This document shows, in pieces, positions 16,915 to 25,457 of a stretch of 64,000 nucleotides of DNA. Within the stretch, counting starts at the first letter, position 1; each line of letters begins with the position of its first letter. The notes beneath the pieces were generated by a model that searched no databases, had not been told where the DNA came from, and saw only the letters and a list, made by a program, of their open reading frames with translations. This DNA comes from Deinococcus roseus. Its GTDB lineage: Bacteria; Deinococcota; Deinococci; Deinococcales; Deinococcaceae. Both the position numbers and the translations under genes were made by a program. The DNA lies in NCBI RefSeq assembly GCF_014646895.1, contig NZ_BMOD01000002.1, forward strand, positions 372,001-436,000, written 5' to 3'.

Positions 16915-16948
16915 AAAAGGCACGGCCTCTTTCTGAAGAGGTCGTGCC
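16915..16948 (-). terminator. Hairpin with T-tract ahead of the amylase gene (terminator or attenuator)
   Basis: On the minus strand GGCACGACCTCT and AGAGGCCGTGCC form a stem of about 12 bp, followed by TTTT. It lies between the amylase promoter and its ribosome binding site, so besides ending the malG message it could attenuate amylase transcription. Confidence 0.6.
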
Positions 16949-16984
16949 CTGTGAGGACAAGCGTTGCCTGTATGTTTGCCTTCC

Positions 16985-17012
16985 ATTTTAGCGGTTTTTA
17001 AAAGCGCTTCAA
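16985..17012 (-). promoter_or_regulatory. Amylase promoter overlapped by LacI-type operator
   Basis: Minus strand: -35 TTGAAG (complement of 17007-17012), 16-base spacer, -10 TAAAAT (complement of 16985-16990). A 14-bp operator-like palindrome TAAAAGCGCTTCAA (16999-17012) covers the -35. It matches the two sites ahead of malE around a central CG. Confidence 0.65.
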
Positions 17013-17076
17013 GGGGGCACAGGGCAAAAGGTCTGAGGGGTTTTGCTGCAGTGATTCAAATGCAGCAAAAAGGTCG

Positions 17077-18465
17077 TTATTCCTTCACGCCACCGGCCAC
17101 CTGTCCACCCACAAAGAACTGCTGGAAGGTGTAGAACAGGGCCACGATGGGCAGGGCTCCAACCACGCTGGCAGCAGCAAAAGTGCCCCATTTGGTGGAG
17201 AATTGACCGCTGGTGAAAGACCGCAGGCTGACCCCCACCGTCCAGTTCTCCACCCCGGTCAGCACAACGCTGGCCAGAATGAATTCGGCATAGGTGCCGA
17301 TGAACTGGTTGAGGAAAATGAACACCAGCATGGGTCCAGAGAGCGGCATGATGATCTGGCTGAACACCTGCCATCTGGAAGCACCGTCCACCAGTGCGGC
17401 TTCTTCCAGACTGAGCGGAAGACCTTCCACATAGCCTTTAAAGATCCAGATGTTGAAGGCAATGGCTCCGCCCGAGTAGGCCAGAATCAGACCGGTGAAG
17501 GTGTTGGAAAGGTCAAAGTAAGACAGCAGGAAGTACACAGCCACCAGACCGATCACAGTGGGGATCATCTGCAGGAACACGAAAGTCAGCAGGGTCTGGT
17601 AACGTCCGGGGAAACTGAAACGCGCCACGGCATAACCACCTGTGGTGGCCAGCAAAACCGTCATCACCCCGGTGATCCCGGACACCAGCAAGGTGTTGCG
17701 GATGTGCAACAGGAATTTGTTCTCGTTGTCCGGACCAGTGAACTGTGCAGGGGTGATGGTGAGCACCAGCAGGGCCAGCGATCCCAGCAGGATGCGGGTC
17801 AGCCAGGCATGCACCACTTTGAGGGTGCGGGTGTCACTGGTGATCCTGGAATAGAGGTTGATCACCAGGATGGAAACCAGAGCAACCGCAGCCAGGATCA
17901 GGAAACCCCAGTGCCAGGGAGCCAGTTGAATGCCGTAGAACAGCTTCTCGTAGTTTTCCCAACTGATCTGGCTGAAATCGGGGAGCACCTTGGAGCGGAT
18001 GAACACCGAAGCGCTCTCGATGGGACGGGTGTTGTACAGGCTGTTGCGGGGATCAAAGCTTGCAGCAATGACGTAGAACAGCGGGTAGATGGTGGAGAAA
18101 ATCACGATCCAGATGGCCAGGTGGGTGACCTGGTCTCCCAGGATGGCCCAGAAGCTGATGTTCTTGCGGCCCCTGACCGTGCGCAGGAAGGTGGTGGTCC
18201 CAAAAGCAATCAGACCCATCAGGGCCACAATGCCCAGCAACCAGGTCAGGGCAGTGACCCAGCCGTTTTCCACCCGCACAATGGTCGGGAAGATGGGGGC
18301 TTTGTAGTGCTCTGGGCTGAACAGCACGGTGCCCAGGTAAATCAGGAACGCCAGCACCCCAATGCCCACAATCCAGGGCAGGGCCTTCTCAAAGATGCTG
18401 GGTTCTCTGGGAACGTAGGGTTTGAACTTGTTGTCTTGCTGGTTCTTCTGTACGCTCCCGCTCAT
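17077..18465 (-). CDS. malG: Maltose/maltodextrin ABC transporter permease (MalG-like)
   Basis: 462 residues, clearly longer than the about 300 of enterobacterial MalG. The N-terminal region adds two or more membrane helices (about 30-50, 75-95) before the usual six-helix permease core. The cytoplasmic EAA loop is EEAALVDGASRWQVFSQIIM, which contacts the ATPase. Works with MalF and MalE in the cytoplasmic membrane; no ATPase gene is in the cluster, so a shared MsmX/UgpC-type ATPase elsewhere is likely. Start overlaps the malF stop by 4 bases. Confidence 0.9.
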   Translation of the reverse strand: MSGSVQKNQQDNKFKPYVPREPSIFEKALPWIVGIGVLAFLIYLGTVLFSPEHYKAPIFPTIVRVENGWVTALTWLLGIVALMGLIAFGTTTFLRTVRGRKNISFWAILGDQVTHLAIWIVIFSTIYPLFYVIAASFDPRNSLYNTRPIESASVFIRSKVLPDFSQISWENYEKLFYGIQLAPWHWGFLILAAVALVSILVINLYSRITSDTRTLKVVHAWLTRILLGSLALLVLTITPAQFTGPDNENKFLLHIRNTLLVSGITGVMTVLLATTGGYAVARFSFPGRYQTLLTFVFLQMIPTVIGLVAVYFLLSYFDLSNTFTGLILAYSGGAIAFNIWIFKGYVEGLPLSLEEAALVDGASRWQVFSQIIMPLSGPMLVFIFLNQFIGTYAEFILASVVLTGVENWTVGVSLRSFTSGQFSTKWGTFAAASVVGALPIVALFYTFQQFFVGGQVAGGVKE

Positions 18466-19847
18466 TTCCGGGCCTCCTTAAAGACACCAGCAAACCTGAA
18501 GTTCACGATGCTCACGGCCAGGGTCAGCACACCAATGATGATGGCGATGGCACTGGCCAGCGCGTAATCGTTGCCTCCCTGGTTGGTGAAGGCCACGTTG
18601 TACCCCCAGGACAGCAGAATGTCGGTGCTCTGGGCAGTGGACGTGCGGCCTTCCTGGGGAGGGCCCCCGGCGGTCAGCAGGTAAATCAAACCGAAGTTGT
18701 TGAAGTTGAAAGCAAAACCCGACAGCAGCAGCGGAGTGAATGCACTGCGCAGCATGGGCAAGGTGATGGCTTTCACCTGTTCCCAGCGGTTTGCTCCATC
18801 AATGGCAGCAGCTTCATAAAGGTCTTCAGGAATGCTGGCCAGTGCGGAAATGGTGGCGGTCATCATGAAGGGGAAACCCAGCCACAGGTTCACAAAAAGA
18901 ATGCTGATCTTTGCCCACATGGGATCGATCAGCCAGCCGATGGGGTACATGCCCAGCAGGCCCAGCAAACGGTTGATCACCCCGAAGTTGGGGTTCAGGA
19001 GGGCCACCCACATCTGCACACTGATCACCACAGGAATGGCCCAGGGGAGGAACAGCAGGGAACGGTAAAAATTGCGGAACTTCAGGCGTTTGTTGGCCAG
19101 CAAAATGCCCAGGGTGAGTCCTGCAACGGTGTTGACCAAAATGGTGGAGAGCGCGAAAATCACCGTCCAGATGAAGGTGGGGACCAACTGGATGCTGGCA
19201 TCTCGGAAAATTCCGATGAAGTTCTTGATGCCCACCAGTTTGATCACGTTCACGCGGGTGATCTGAACGAAGTTCTGGTTTTCTGGGAGGGGTGCAGTCA
19301 GCGTGATGGCTTTATCACTGAGGGACTCCACACCTAAAATGACCGGCTTGGTGACGTCTTTGATGTAAACAGCAGCTTTGGCTCCGGTGCAAGCAGGATC
19401 TTCGCAACGGAAGGTTTCCTGCATGGTGCCATCGCCAGCTTCATTGACGGTGATGATCTTGCGGTCCGGGCTGATGGAGGCAATTTCCATCATGGCCCCT
19501 GAATCTGGGGTTCCACCGTTTTGACCGCTGTAGTTGGTAAAGGCCAGTCCCACCGTCAGGGCCAGGGGGAAAGCCGTAAAAACCAGCACAAAGATGATCG
19601 CTGGCAGCAGGTAATACCAGTTGATCATCCAGGGGAACATTCTCAAAATCACAATGGCCATGGGCACAAGAATCACAGCCCAGAAAATCAGCAGCATGTA
19701 AGACGGCGCCTGTGGGAAGGAGCTCGCCGTGACGTTGCCAATCAGCCAGGCAATTCCCAGGCTGGCAAGCAGCAGTACGGCGAGGATGCCCAGTGCCTGC
19801 AGCAGTCCTCGGGTACCTTGTGGGGGCACTTCAGTTCGAATGGTCAT
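18462..19847 (-). CDS. malF: Maltose/maltodextrin ABC transporter permease (MalF-like)
   Basis: 461 residues. Hydrophobic N-terminal helices, a sizeable periplasmic insertion (about 115-205) containing a Cys pair (FRCEDPACTG), then the permease core with the EAA loop YEAAAIDGANRWEQVKAITL. Partner of MalG in the importer. The ATG at 19847 is chosen because AGGGAGAA precedes it at a good distance. It lies 62 bases after malE and overlaps malG by 4 bases: one operon. Confidence 0.92.
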   Translation of the reverse strand: MTIRTEVPPQGTRGLLQALGILAVLLLASLGIAWLIGNVTASSFPQAPSYMLLIFWAVILVPMAIVILRMFPWMINWYYLLPAIIFVLVFTAFPLALTVGLAFTNYSGQNGGTPDSGAMMEIASISPDRKIITVNEAGDGTMQETFRCEDPACTGAKAAVYIKDVTKPVILGVESLSDKAITLTAPLPENQNFVQITRVNVIKLVGIKNFIGIFRDASIQLVPTFIWTVIFALSTILVNTVAGLTLGILLANKRLKFRNFYRSLLFLPWAIPVVISVQMWVALLNPNFGVINRLLGLLGMYPIGWLIDPMWAKISILFVNLWLGFPFMMTATISALASIPEDLYEAAAIDGANRWEQVKAITLPMLRSAFTPLLLSGFAFNFNNFGLIYLLTAGGPPQEGRTSTAQSTDILLSWGYNVAFTNQGGNDYALASAIAIIIGVLTLAVSIVNFRFAGVFKEARK

Positions 19848-19909
19848 GGGTCTTCTCCCTGGCAAGAGAGGCTGGGAGGTGTTTCCCCCCAGCCTCCAGG
19901 TTCTCAGGC

Positions 19910-21109
19910 TTACTTGATGTTGGACTTGATTTCTTTGACAGCGGCATCCAGAATCTTGCCGTAGTCAGGGCTGGCTTTGGAGGTGCTGAGGTTGACAGCG
20001 TTGCTCCAGGGTCCCCACACGCTGCCCATTTCGGGAACGTTGGGCATGGGGGTGCCCATGGCGATGGTCTTGCCGAAGCCGACCACCACAGGGTCCGTGG
20101 CCAGGGACTTCTTCGCCTTCTTGCTGACTGGGATGCGTCCGCCTGCTTTGTTGAAAGCAGCCACGCTGTTGGCTTCAATCAGGAACTTGGCAAATCCAGC
20201 AGCTTCAGCTTTGGATTTGCTGTAGCTGTTCATGACCAGACCCTGCACGCCCACGAAGGGGCTCCACTTGCCAGAGGCTCCGGGAGGGGTGGGGAAGGCC
20301 ATGATGCCGTAGTCGATTTTGGCTTTCTTGATGTCGCCCATGTCCCAGGGACCGGTGAGGAACATGGCAAGCTGGCCGTCCACGAAAGCAGACTTGGCGA
20401 GCTGGCCATCCACGCCTTCGGGAACCAGTTTGTACTTGTAGCGCAGGTCGTTCAGGAACTCCATGGCTTTCTCTGCACCACTGTTGCCAATGCCGAGGTC
20501 CTTGGTGTCCAGGGTACCAGCGTTGTTTTTGAAGATGTATCCGCCGTAGGAGCTGATCACACCGTAGTTCATGTAGCTGTTGGCCAGATCAGCCAGGAAG
20601 CCATACTGGCCTTTGGCGGGATCGGTCAGGGTCTGGGCGGTCTTGAGGAAAGAGGCCCAGCTGGTGGGGGCTTTGGCGACCAGTTTTTTGTTGTACACAA
20701 CGGCCACGGCTTCTGCGAAGAGGGGGATGCCAAACAGTTTGCCTTTGTAGGTGAAGGCATTCAGACCGACTTTTTCGATGTCGGATTTGGCAGCGCCAGT
20801 GACGTACTTGTCCATGGGCTCCACCACGCCAGCAGCAGCCATTTCGCCGATCCAGTCGTGAGGAACAGAAACCACCAGGTCAGGACCTTCGCCTTTGGAA
20901 GCGCCGTTGATCATTTTGGTTCTGATGTCACCGAAGGGCACAGCCACCACGTCTACAGTGTTGCCCGTTTTGGCACCATAAGCTTTGGCAGCACTTTGCA
21001 GCCAGGCGGCCTCTTGGTCTCCAAAGTGGGTCCAAACGGTGATCTTCGCTGCCTGAGCACTGCCGAGGGCCAGGCTGAGCACAGCCATTGCAAGGGTTGC
21101 TTTCTTCAT
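19910..21109 (-). CDS. malE: Maltose/maltodextrin-binding protein
   Basis: 399 residues. Signal peptide MKKATLAMAVLSLALGSAQA, then a typical extracellular solute-binding protein type 1 (KITVWTHFGDQEAAWLQSAA, FAEAVAVVYNKKLV, FLTGPWDMGDIKKA). Delivers maltose or maltodextrins to MalFG. No lipobox Cys is seen. The ATG at 21109 is set by AAAGGAG 7 bases upstream. First gene of the malEFG operon; two LacI-type operators lie in the leader. Confidence 0.92.
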   Translation of the reverse strand: MKKATLAMAVLSLALGSAQAAKITVWTHFGDQEAAWLQSAAKAYGAKTGNTVDVVAVPFGDIRTKMINGASKGEGPDLVVSVPHDWIGEMAAAGVVEPMDKYVTGAAKSDIEKVGLNAFTYKGKLFGIPLFAEAVAVVYNKKLVAKAPTSWASFLKTAQTLTDPAKGQYGFLADLANSYMNYGVISSYGGYIFKNNAGTLDTKDLGIGNSGAEKAMEFLNDLRYKYKLVPEGVDGQLAKSAFVDGQLAMFLTGPWDMGDIKKAKIDYGIMAFPTPPGASGKWSPFVGVQGLVMNSYSKSKAEAAGFAKFLIEANSVAAFNKAGGRIPVSKKAKKSLATDPVVVGFGKTIAMGTPMPNVPEMGSVWGPWSNAVNLSTSKASPDYGKILDAAVKEIKSNIK

Positions 21110-21140
21110 GCACTTCTCCTTTACTGGTCGACTGACCCTT

Positions 21141-21175
21141 TGGGAACGCTTCCACTTAATTTGGAAGCGTTTCAC
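21141..21175 (-). promoter_or_regulatory. Tandem LacI/GalR-type operators in the malE leader
   Basis: Two 14-bp palindromes centred on CG: TGGGAACGCTTCCA (21141-21154) and TGGAAGCGTTTCAC (21162-21175). Their centres are 21 bp, two helical turns, apart. They lie downstream of the malE -10 box, where a MalR-type repressor would block elongation or initiation. A related site overlaps the amylase promoter. No repressor gene is in the window. Confidence 0.75.
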
Positions 21176-21207
21176 CTTAAAATTGAATCAGTTGATACCT
21201 GTACCCC

Positions 21208-21236
21208 AATGTAACTCAGGTTGGTCTCAAGGTCAA
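21208..21236 (-). promoter_or_regulatory. malEFG promoter
   Basis: Minus strand: -35 TTGACC (complement of 21231-21236), 17-base spacer, -10 TACATT (complement of 21208-21213). The rest of the malE-MFS gap (21237-21459) shows no coding signal. Confidence 0.7.
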
Positions 21237-21459
21237 TCGTCAGGTGCAGTCTTCTTTGGGTGTGGTGACCTAGACAAACTATAGTTGAACCCTGTGCAAA
21301 ATGCAACTGACTCAGACTTTAATGTCCTTTTATGCTACAAATCTGCTGCTCACCCCGCCTTAAGAACACCACCTTCTGCCAGATTCCATGTTCTTTTCAC
21401 CCAGAAAATGTAAGCTGTTCCCGAACCTGCAAAAGTGACCATATGGTAACATTGACAGC

Positions 21460-22671
21460 ATGAAAGGCTCCAGGCCGCTAGGACTTCTGTTTCTGACCAT
21501 TTTCATTGCCATGCTGGGACTCAGCGTGCTGTTCCCTGTGCTGGCACCGCTTTCTGTCAAACTGGGCATCACCACCGCCCAGACCACCTGGCTTTCCACG
21601 GTGTACAGTCTGGCCCAGTTTCTCAGTGCTCCCTGGTGGGGGCACCTTTCCGAAAGCCGCGGACGGCGGCCCATCCTGATTCTGGGGCTCATCGGATTTG
21701 CTGTCTCTTTCGGGCTTTTTGGGTACATGGCCCATCTGGGTTTGCAGGGAACGTTGCAGGGAACCCCTCTGCTGATTGCCCTGCTGGGTGCACGTGTGGC
21801 CGGAGGATTGCTTTCCAGTGCCACCCTGCCCACTGCCCAGGCCTACATTGCAGACATCACCCCTCCTGACAAACGTGCAGGAGCCATGGGTCTGATCGGA
21901 GCAGCTTTTGGACTGGGCATCATTTTTGGACCGGCCATTGGAGGAATGCTTTCCGGGTATGGCTTGCTGGTTCCAGTGTTCTTCTCGGCTGTGCTGGCCC
22001 TGGTCACAGCCCTGGTGGCCCTGAAAGTGCTGCCTGAAAGCATCCACCTGAGGCCCAAAACCGACTCAAACAAAGCACCTGTAAGTTTTCTGAAGGGTGA
22101 AATTCCTGTGCTGGTGGTGATTTCCATGCTGACCACCCTGGCCAGTGTGGGCATGGAACAAACCATCTCTTTCTACATCCAGGACAACCTGAACCTTTCT
22201 GGAGCCCAGGCGGTTCGCACCATTGCCGTTTCGCTGTTCATTTTTGGAATGGTGGCGGTGGCCGTACAGGGCGGTCTGATCCGTGTGCTGGCCAAAAAAG
22301 TGCCTCAATCCACCCTGATCTGGGTGGGTCTGGCTGTGATGGGCACAGGCATGCTGCTGATGCCGCTGATGCACTCTTTCTGGAGCATCACTTTTGCCCT
22401 GTGTGTGATTGGTTTTGGCAGTGCTTTCATTTCACCCAGCATTTCTACAGCCCTTTCCTTACAAGTGGCGGCAAATCAGCAGGGCAGCATTGCCGGGGTC
22501 AACAGCTCTGCCACAGCTCTGGGACGCATGATGGGACCCATCATCGCAGGATACCTGTACCAGTATGTGTCTCATGGCAGCCCTTACCTGTTCTCCGGGG
22601 TGGTGCTGCTGGTGCTGCTGGTGGTTTCCCTGAACAACCTCAAACTCCAGAAAGCCGCTGTGACAGCTTAA
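21460..22671 (+). CDS. MFS transporter (probable drug exporter)
   Basis: 403 residues with about 12 hydrophobic segments. The motif between helices 2 and 3, GHLSESRGRRPIL, is the conserved MFS signature, and PTAQAYIADITPP plus GAAFGLGIIFGPAIGG match motif C-type glycines of the drug:H+ antiporters (TetA-like, DHA1). Located in the cytoplasmic membrane; the substrate cannot be told. TAACAT ends 7 bases before the ATG, suggesting a leaderless message. A terminator follows at 22697. Confidence 0.88.
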   Translation: MKGSRPLGLLFLTIFIAMLGLSVLFPVLAPLSVKLGITTAQTTWLSTVYSLAQFLSAPWWGHLSESRGRRPILILGLIGFAVSFGLFGYMAHLGLQGTLQGTPLLIALLGARVAGGLLSSATLPTAQAYIADITPPDKRAGAMGLIGAAFGLGIIFGPAIGGMLSGYGLLVPVFFSAVLALVTALVALKVLPESIHLRPKTDSNKAPVSFLKGEIPVLVVISMLTTLASVGMEQTISFYIQDNLNLSGAQAVRTIAVSLFIFGMVAVAVQGGLIRVLAKKVPQSTLIWVGLAVMGTGMLLMPLMHSFWSITFALCVIGFGSAFISPSISTALSLQVAANQQGSIAGVNSSATALGRMMGPIIAGYLYQYVSHGSPYLFSGVVLLVLLVVSLNNLKLQKAAVTA

Positions 22672-22696
22672 AATCCAGCCCAAAATCAGGCATGAA

Positions 22697-22729
22697 AGTC
22701 AGGGGTACGTATTCCTCCTGACTTTTTTT
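22697..22729 (+). terminator. Rho-independent terminator after MFS gene
   Basis: AGTCAGG and CCTGACT form a 7-bp stem with a 12-13 base loop, followed by seven T, 25 bases after the stop. Confidence 0.85.
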
Positions 22730-23184
22730 GTGGGTCTGGTTGTGTTAGCTTGAAAAGCATTCTGGCAGGCCTTCCCATGTTTGCCGACAATTCCTCGCCA
22801 ACACATGTGAACTTTTGGGCTCGTGAATCAATATCACAAGCCAGTTTTTGATGCCCAAAAACACCTTAAGCGTTTTCTCAGTGTGGCTTCAGCATTGTAC
22901 TGCTCTGCAAAAAAGCATGTTTAAAATTCACAAAGCCTTAAAATTTGCATCTTAAAAACACCGCCACAGACCCAGGAAAGGCATTTCCAAAAGAAACAAA
23001 CCATCACAAAATATTTTTTTGCCATTGTTCGTGCCGATTCTTCTCTAGAATCTCACTTTTTCATTGCAAGTTTTCAGAACTCAAAATTCCGTGGGTTTCT
23101 GTGCTTTATACCTTATATATATGCACCATAAAATTTTTCGGCAGTTCTGGCAATTTCTCACAGGAGAAGTTCGATCCAGAACCA
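22730..23184. other. Intergenic region without a supported gene
   Basis: AT-rich, with a TA-rich run near 23110-23120 and a loose 8-bp inverted repeat (TTTTGGGC near 22813 / GCCCAAAA near 22853). Open frames here lack a ribosome binding site or leaderless promoter and have no protein-like composition. Confidence 0.6.
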
Positions 23185-23209
23185 CAAAAAAGAAGCCCCT
23201 GACAGGGCT
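23185..23209 (-). terminator. Terminator of the rhodanese/MIP18-like operon
   Basis: On the minus strand AGCCC-N6-GGGCT is followed by TCTTTTTT, 40 bases after the stop of the MIP18-like gene. Confidence 0.75.
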
Positions 23210-23248
23210 CCTCTGGCAATGCAATTCCTGTAAGAGGCTTTGCAAAAA

Positions 23249-23563
23249 TCAAACGTTGAATCCAAACATGCGCATCTGGCGCTTGCCATCTTCGGACATC
23301 TTTTCGGTGCTCCATGGTGGCGTCCAGACAAAATCCACATTGACTTTCTGCACGTCTTCCAGGCGCATCACTGCCAGTTCAGCATCGGCACGGATCATGT
23401 CCTGCACCGGACAACCCACGCTGGTGAGGGTCATTTCGATGTCCACGGTGCCCTCTTCTGAGATCTGCACATCGTAAACCAGTCCGAGGTCCACCACATT
23501 GACTGGAATTTCGGGGTCTTTGACCACCTTGAGGGCTTCCAGCACCTGTTCTACCGTTGTCAT
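23249..23563 (-). CDS. MIP18/DUF59 family Fe-S assembly factor (SufT/PaaD-like)
   Basis: 104 residues. Whole-length DUF59 domain: VKDPEIPVNVVDLGLVYDV, then MTLTSVGCPVQDMI with the conserved Cys. The family helps insert Fe-S clusters into apo-proteins. Follows the rhodanese gene by one base, so the two are co-transcribed; a sulfur-carrier rhodanese next to an Fe-S factor makes functional sense. Confidence 0.9.
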   Translation of the reverse strand: MTTVEQVLEALKVVKDPEIPVNVVDLGLVYDVQISEEGTVDIEMTLTSVGCPVQDMIRADAELAVMRLEDVQKVNVDFVWTPPWSTEKMSEDGKRQMRMFGFNV

Positions 23564-23564
23564 G

Positions 23565-23879
23565 TCATTCTCCTTTGACGTGAGGCAGGCCCTCGTTCAC
23601 CCAGGCCATGATGCCCCCCGCCAGATTGACCACTTTCTCAAAACCCTGTTCCTGCAGAAAGCTTCCTGCACGGGCACTGCGCATGCCACTGCGGCAGATC
23701 ATCACCAGTTCCTGGTCTTTTGGCAGCTCTGCATAACGCTGCTGAAACTCGGAAAGGGGGATGAGCTGGGCACCCTCTGCATGCACTTCCTGGTATTCAT
23801 TGGGTTCGCGCACATCGATGAGCAGTGCACCTGCTTGCACCCGCGCCAGACCTTCCTGTGGGCTCACGTCTTCAATCAT
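23565..23879 (-). CDS. Rhodanese-like sulfurtransferase
   Basis: 104 residues, a single rhodanese domain. LLIDVREPNEYQEVHAEGA, active-site loop MICRSGMRSAR with the catalytic Cys, and the C-terminal NLAGGIMAWVNEGLP. Carries sulfane sulfur in the cytoplasm. The ATG at 23879 is chosen because TATGCT ends 7 bases before it (leaderless); an upstream in-frame ATG would overlap that box. Operon with the DUF59 gene; divergent from another rhodanese-like gene. Confidence 0.9.
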   Translation of the reverse strand: MIEDVSPQEGLARVQAGALLIDVREPNEYQEVHAEGAQLIPLSEFQQRYAELPKDQELVMICRSGMRSARAGSFLQEQGFEKVVNLAGGIMAWVNEGLPHVKGE

Positions 23880-23937
23880 GGCTTTCAGCATAACAAAGCT
23901 GCAAGGGACAAACAGTCCGTGGGTTACACTGCATTTT

Positions 23938-24336
23938 GTGAAACACCTGCTGGATCTGAGAGATGAACTGGAACAGGAAGCCGAACCCCTTGCCCTGTAC
24001 TTTGATGGTTTTGAAAGCACTGCTGTGCAATTGCAGGCGCTGGAAAAGGGACACTACAGCCTTTCAAAAGACCGGTCTTATCTGGTGGTCTGCGAGGTGG
24101 GCCAGAAAAGCAAACTGGCCGTGATGTATCTGCAAGCAGATGGCTTTGCAGCAGAGCATCTGGAAGGAGGCATTCTGGACCTGCGCAAAGCCACAGAACA
24201 GGAATTCATTCTCCCCTATTCAGATGCACTTCTGGATTCCCTGTCCAGGCATCCAAAAGTGCGTTTTGTGGCCCGCGATGGGGAGCAACTGGTGGTTCGG
24301 GGAAGCCTCTCTGTTGAAGAAGTGGAAGCTTTCTGA
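23938..24336 (+). CDS. Divergent rhodanese-fold protein
   Basis: 132 residues. The segment YLVVCEVGQKSKLAVMYL followed by GFAAEHLEGGILDLRK aligns in layout with the rhodanese active loop and C-terminal helix, with Cys retained but the loop Arg replaced by Lys. The N-terminal half does not show the usual DVR motif. It may be a weak sulfurtransferase or a binding-only relative. The GTG at 23938 is chosen because TACACT ends 7 bases upstream (leaderless GTG start); translation from farther upstream would run through the divergent gene's promoter. Confidence 0.7.
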   Translation: MKHLLDLRDELEQEAEPLALYFDGFESTAVQLQALEKGHYSLSKDRSYLVVCEVGQKSKLAVMYLQADGFAAEHLEGGILDLRKATEQEFILPYSDALLDSLSRHPKVRFVARDGEQLVVRGSLSVEEVEAF

Positions 24337-24454
24337 TGGCTTCAGCTGCCATGCCTATTCTGTTATAAGCTAAACAACCTACAGCATGTGCATTACATTT
24401 GTCATACATTAAGAACATGAGCCTTAAAAGGCCAAATCCCATCCAGAGGTAAAA

Positions 24455-25345
24455 ATGGAAAAAACAATGAAAAAAGCACTGTTTCTCAACATATCGTTGC
24501 TCGGTCTGTCCTTTTCACAACTGGCATTCGCACAACAGGACACCTTTGATCCCGTCAAATTTGAACAGGGCCTGCATTACCAGCACGGTCAGGTGAGCCT
24601 GCTGGACCAGAAAGTCAACCTGCAAATCCCAGCAGATTTGCGTTATCTGGATGCTGCAGATGCCCAGAAACTGCTGGAAGAAGGCTGGGGGAACCCCACA
24701 GACACCGAGGTTCTGGGCATGCTGATTCCTGCAAACACCAGTCCCATGAGCAAAACAGGCTGGGGTGTGGTGATCACCTATCAGGAGGATGGACACATCT
24801 CCGACAAAGATGCGCGTCGCATCAATTACAAGAACCTGCTGACAGACATGCAGCGTGAAGTCAGCAGCAACAACAAGGCCCGCCAGGACGCTGGATACCC
24901 CACCATTGAGCTGATTGGCTGGGCCACCATGCCCAAATATGACGACCTGACCCACAAGATGTACTGGGCCAAAGAGCTTTCTTTTGGCGGAGACATCAAC
25001 CACACCCTCAACTATGATGTGCGGGTGCTGGGACGCACAGGGGTGCTGAACCTCAATGCCGTGGCAGACATGTCCCAGCTGGACCAGATTCGAGATGCGC
25101 TTCCCGGCATGCTGGAAGGTGTGGCTTTTACCCCTGGAAACCGGTATGAAGACTTCCAGGCAGGCAAAGACAAACTGGCAGAGTATGGTCTGGCGGCTCT
25201 GGTGGCTGGAGGTCTGGGTGCTGCAGCGGCCAAAACGGGCTTTCTCACGGTGATCCTGCTGCTCCTGAAGAAATTCTTTGTGGTGGTCATTGCTGCACTG
25301 GTGGGCCTGTTCAGGCTGTTTACAGGCAGAAACCAGAAAGCCTGA
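24455..25345 (+). CDS. DUF2167 family membrane-anchored protein
   Basis: 296 residues. Signal peptide (about 5-28), a globular extracytoplasmic region with the family pattern GWGVVITYQEDGHISDKDA and NYKNLL, and C-terminal hydrophobic helices (about 240-285) ending in a basic tail. Predicted to be exposed outside and anchored by its C-terminus. No function is established for DUF2167. Start: ATG at 24455, preceded by AGAGGTAAAA; an ATG five codons later is also possible. Confidence 0.85.
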   Translation: MEKTMKKALFLNISLLGLSFSQLAFAQQDTFDPVKFEQGLHYQHGQVSLLDQKVNLQIPADLRYLDAADAQKLLEEGWGNPTDTEVLGMLIPANTSPMSKTGWGVVITYQEDGHISDKDARRINYKNLLTDMQREVSSNNKARQDAGYPTIELIGWATMPKYDDLTHKMYWAKELSFGGDINHTLNYDVRVLGRTGVLNLNAVADMSQLDQIRDALPGMLEGVAFTPGNRYEDFQAGKDKLAEYGLAALVAGGLGAAAAKTGFLTVILLLLKKFFVVVIAALVGLFRLFTGRNQKA

Positions 25346-25457
25346 TCTCCTGAACCTTTTACCCGCATCCCCGGTCAAGCTTCTGGGGATGTTTATTCTT
25401 GCCGCATTTGTGCATTCCCCTTTCCCTTCAATCTGTTTATAGCGTAAAATAGAAGGA

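Noticed and set aside
22945..23202. 85-codon plus-strand frame in the 22.7-23.2 kb gap
   Set aside because: No ribosome binding site or -10 box at leaderless distance, AT-driven composition, and it runs into a terminator of the opposite strand.
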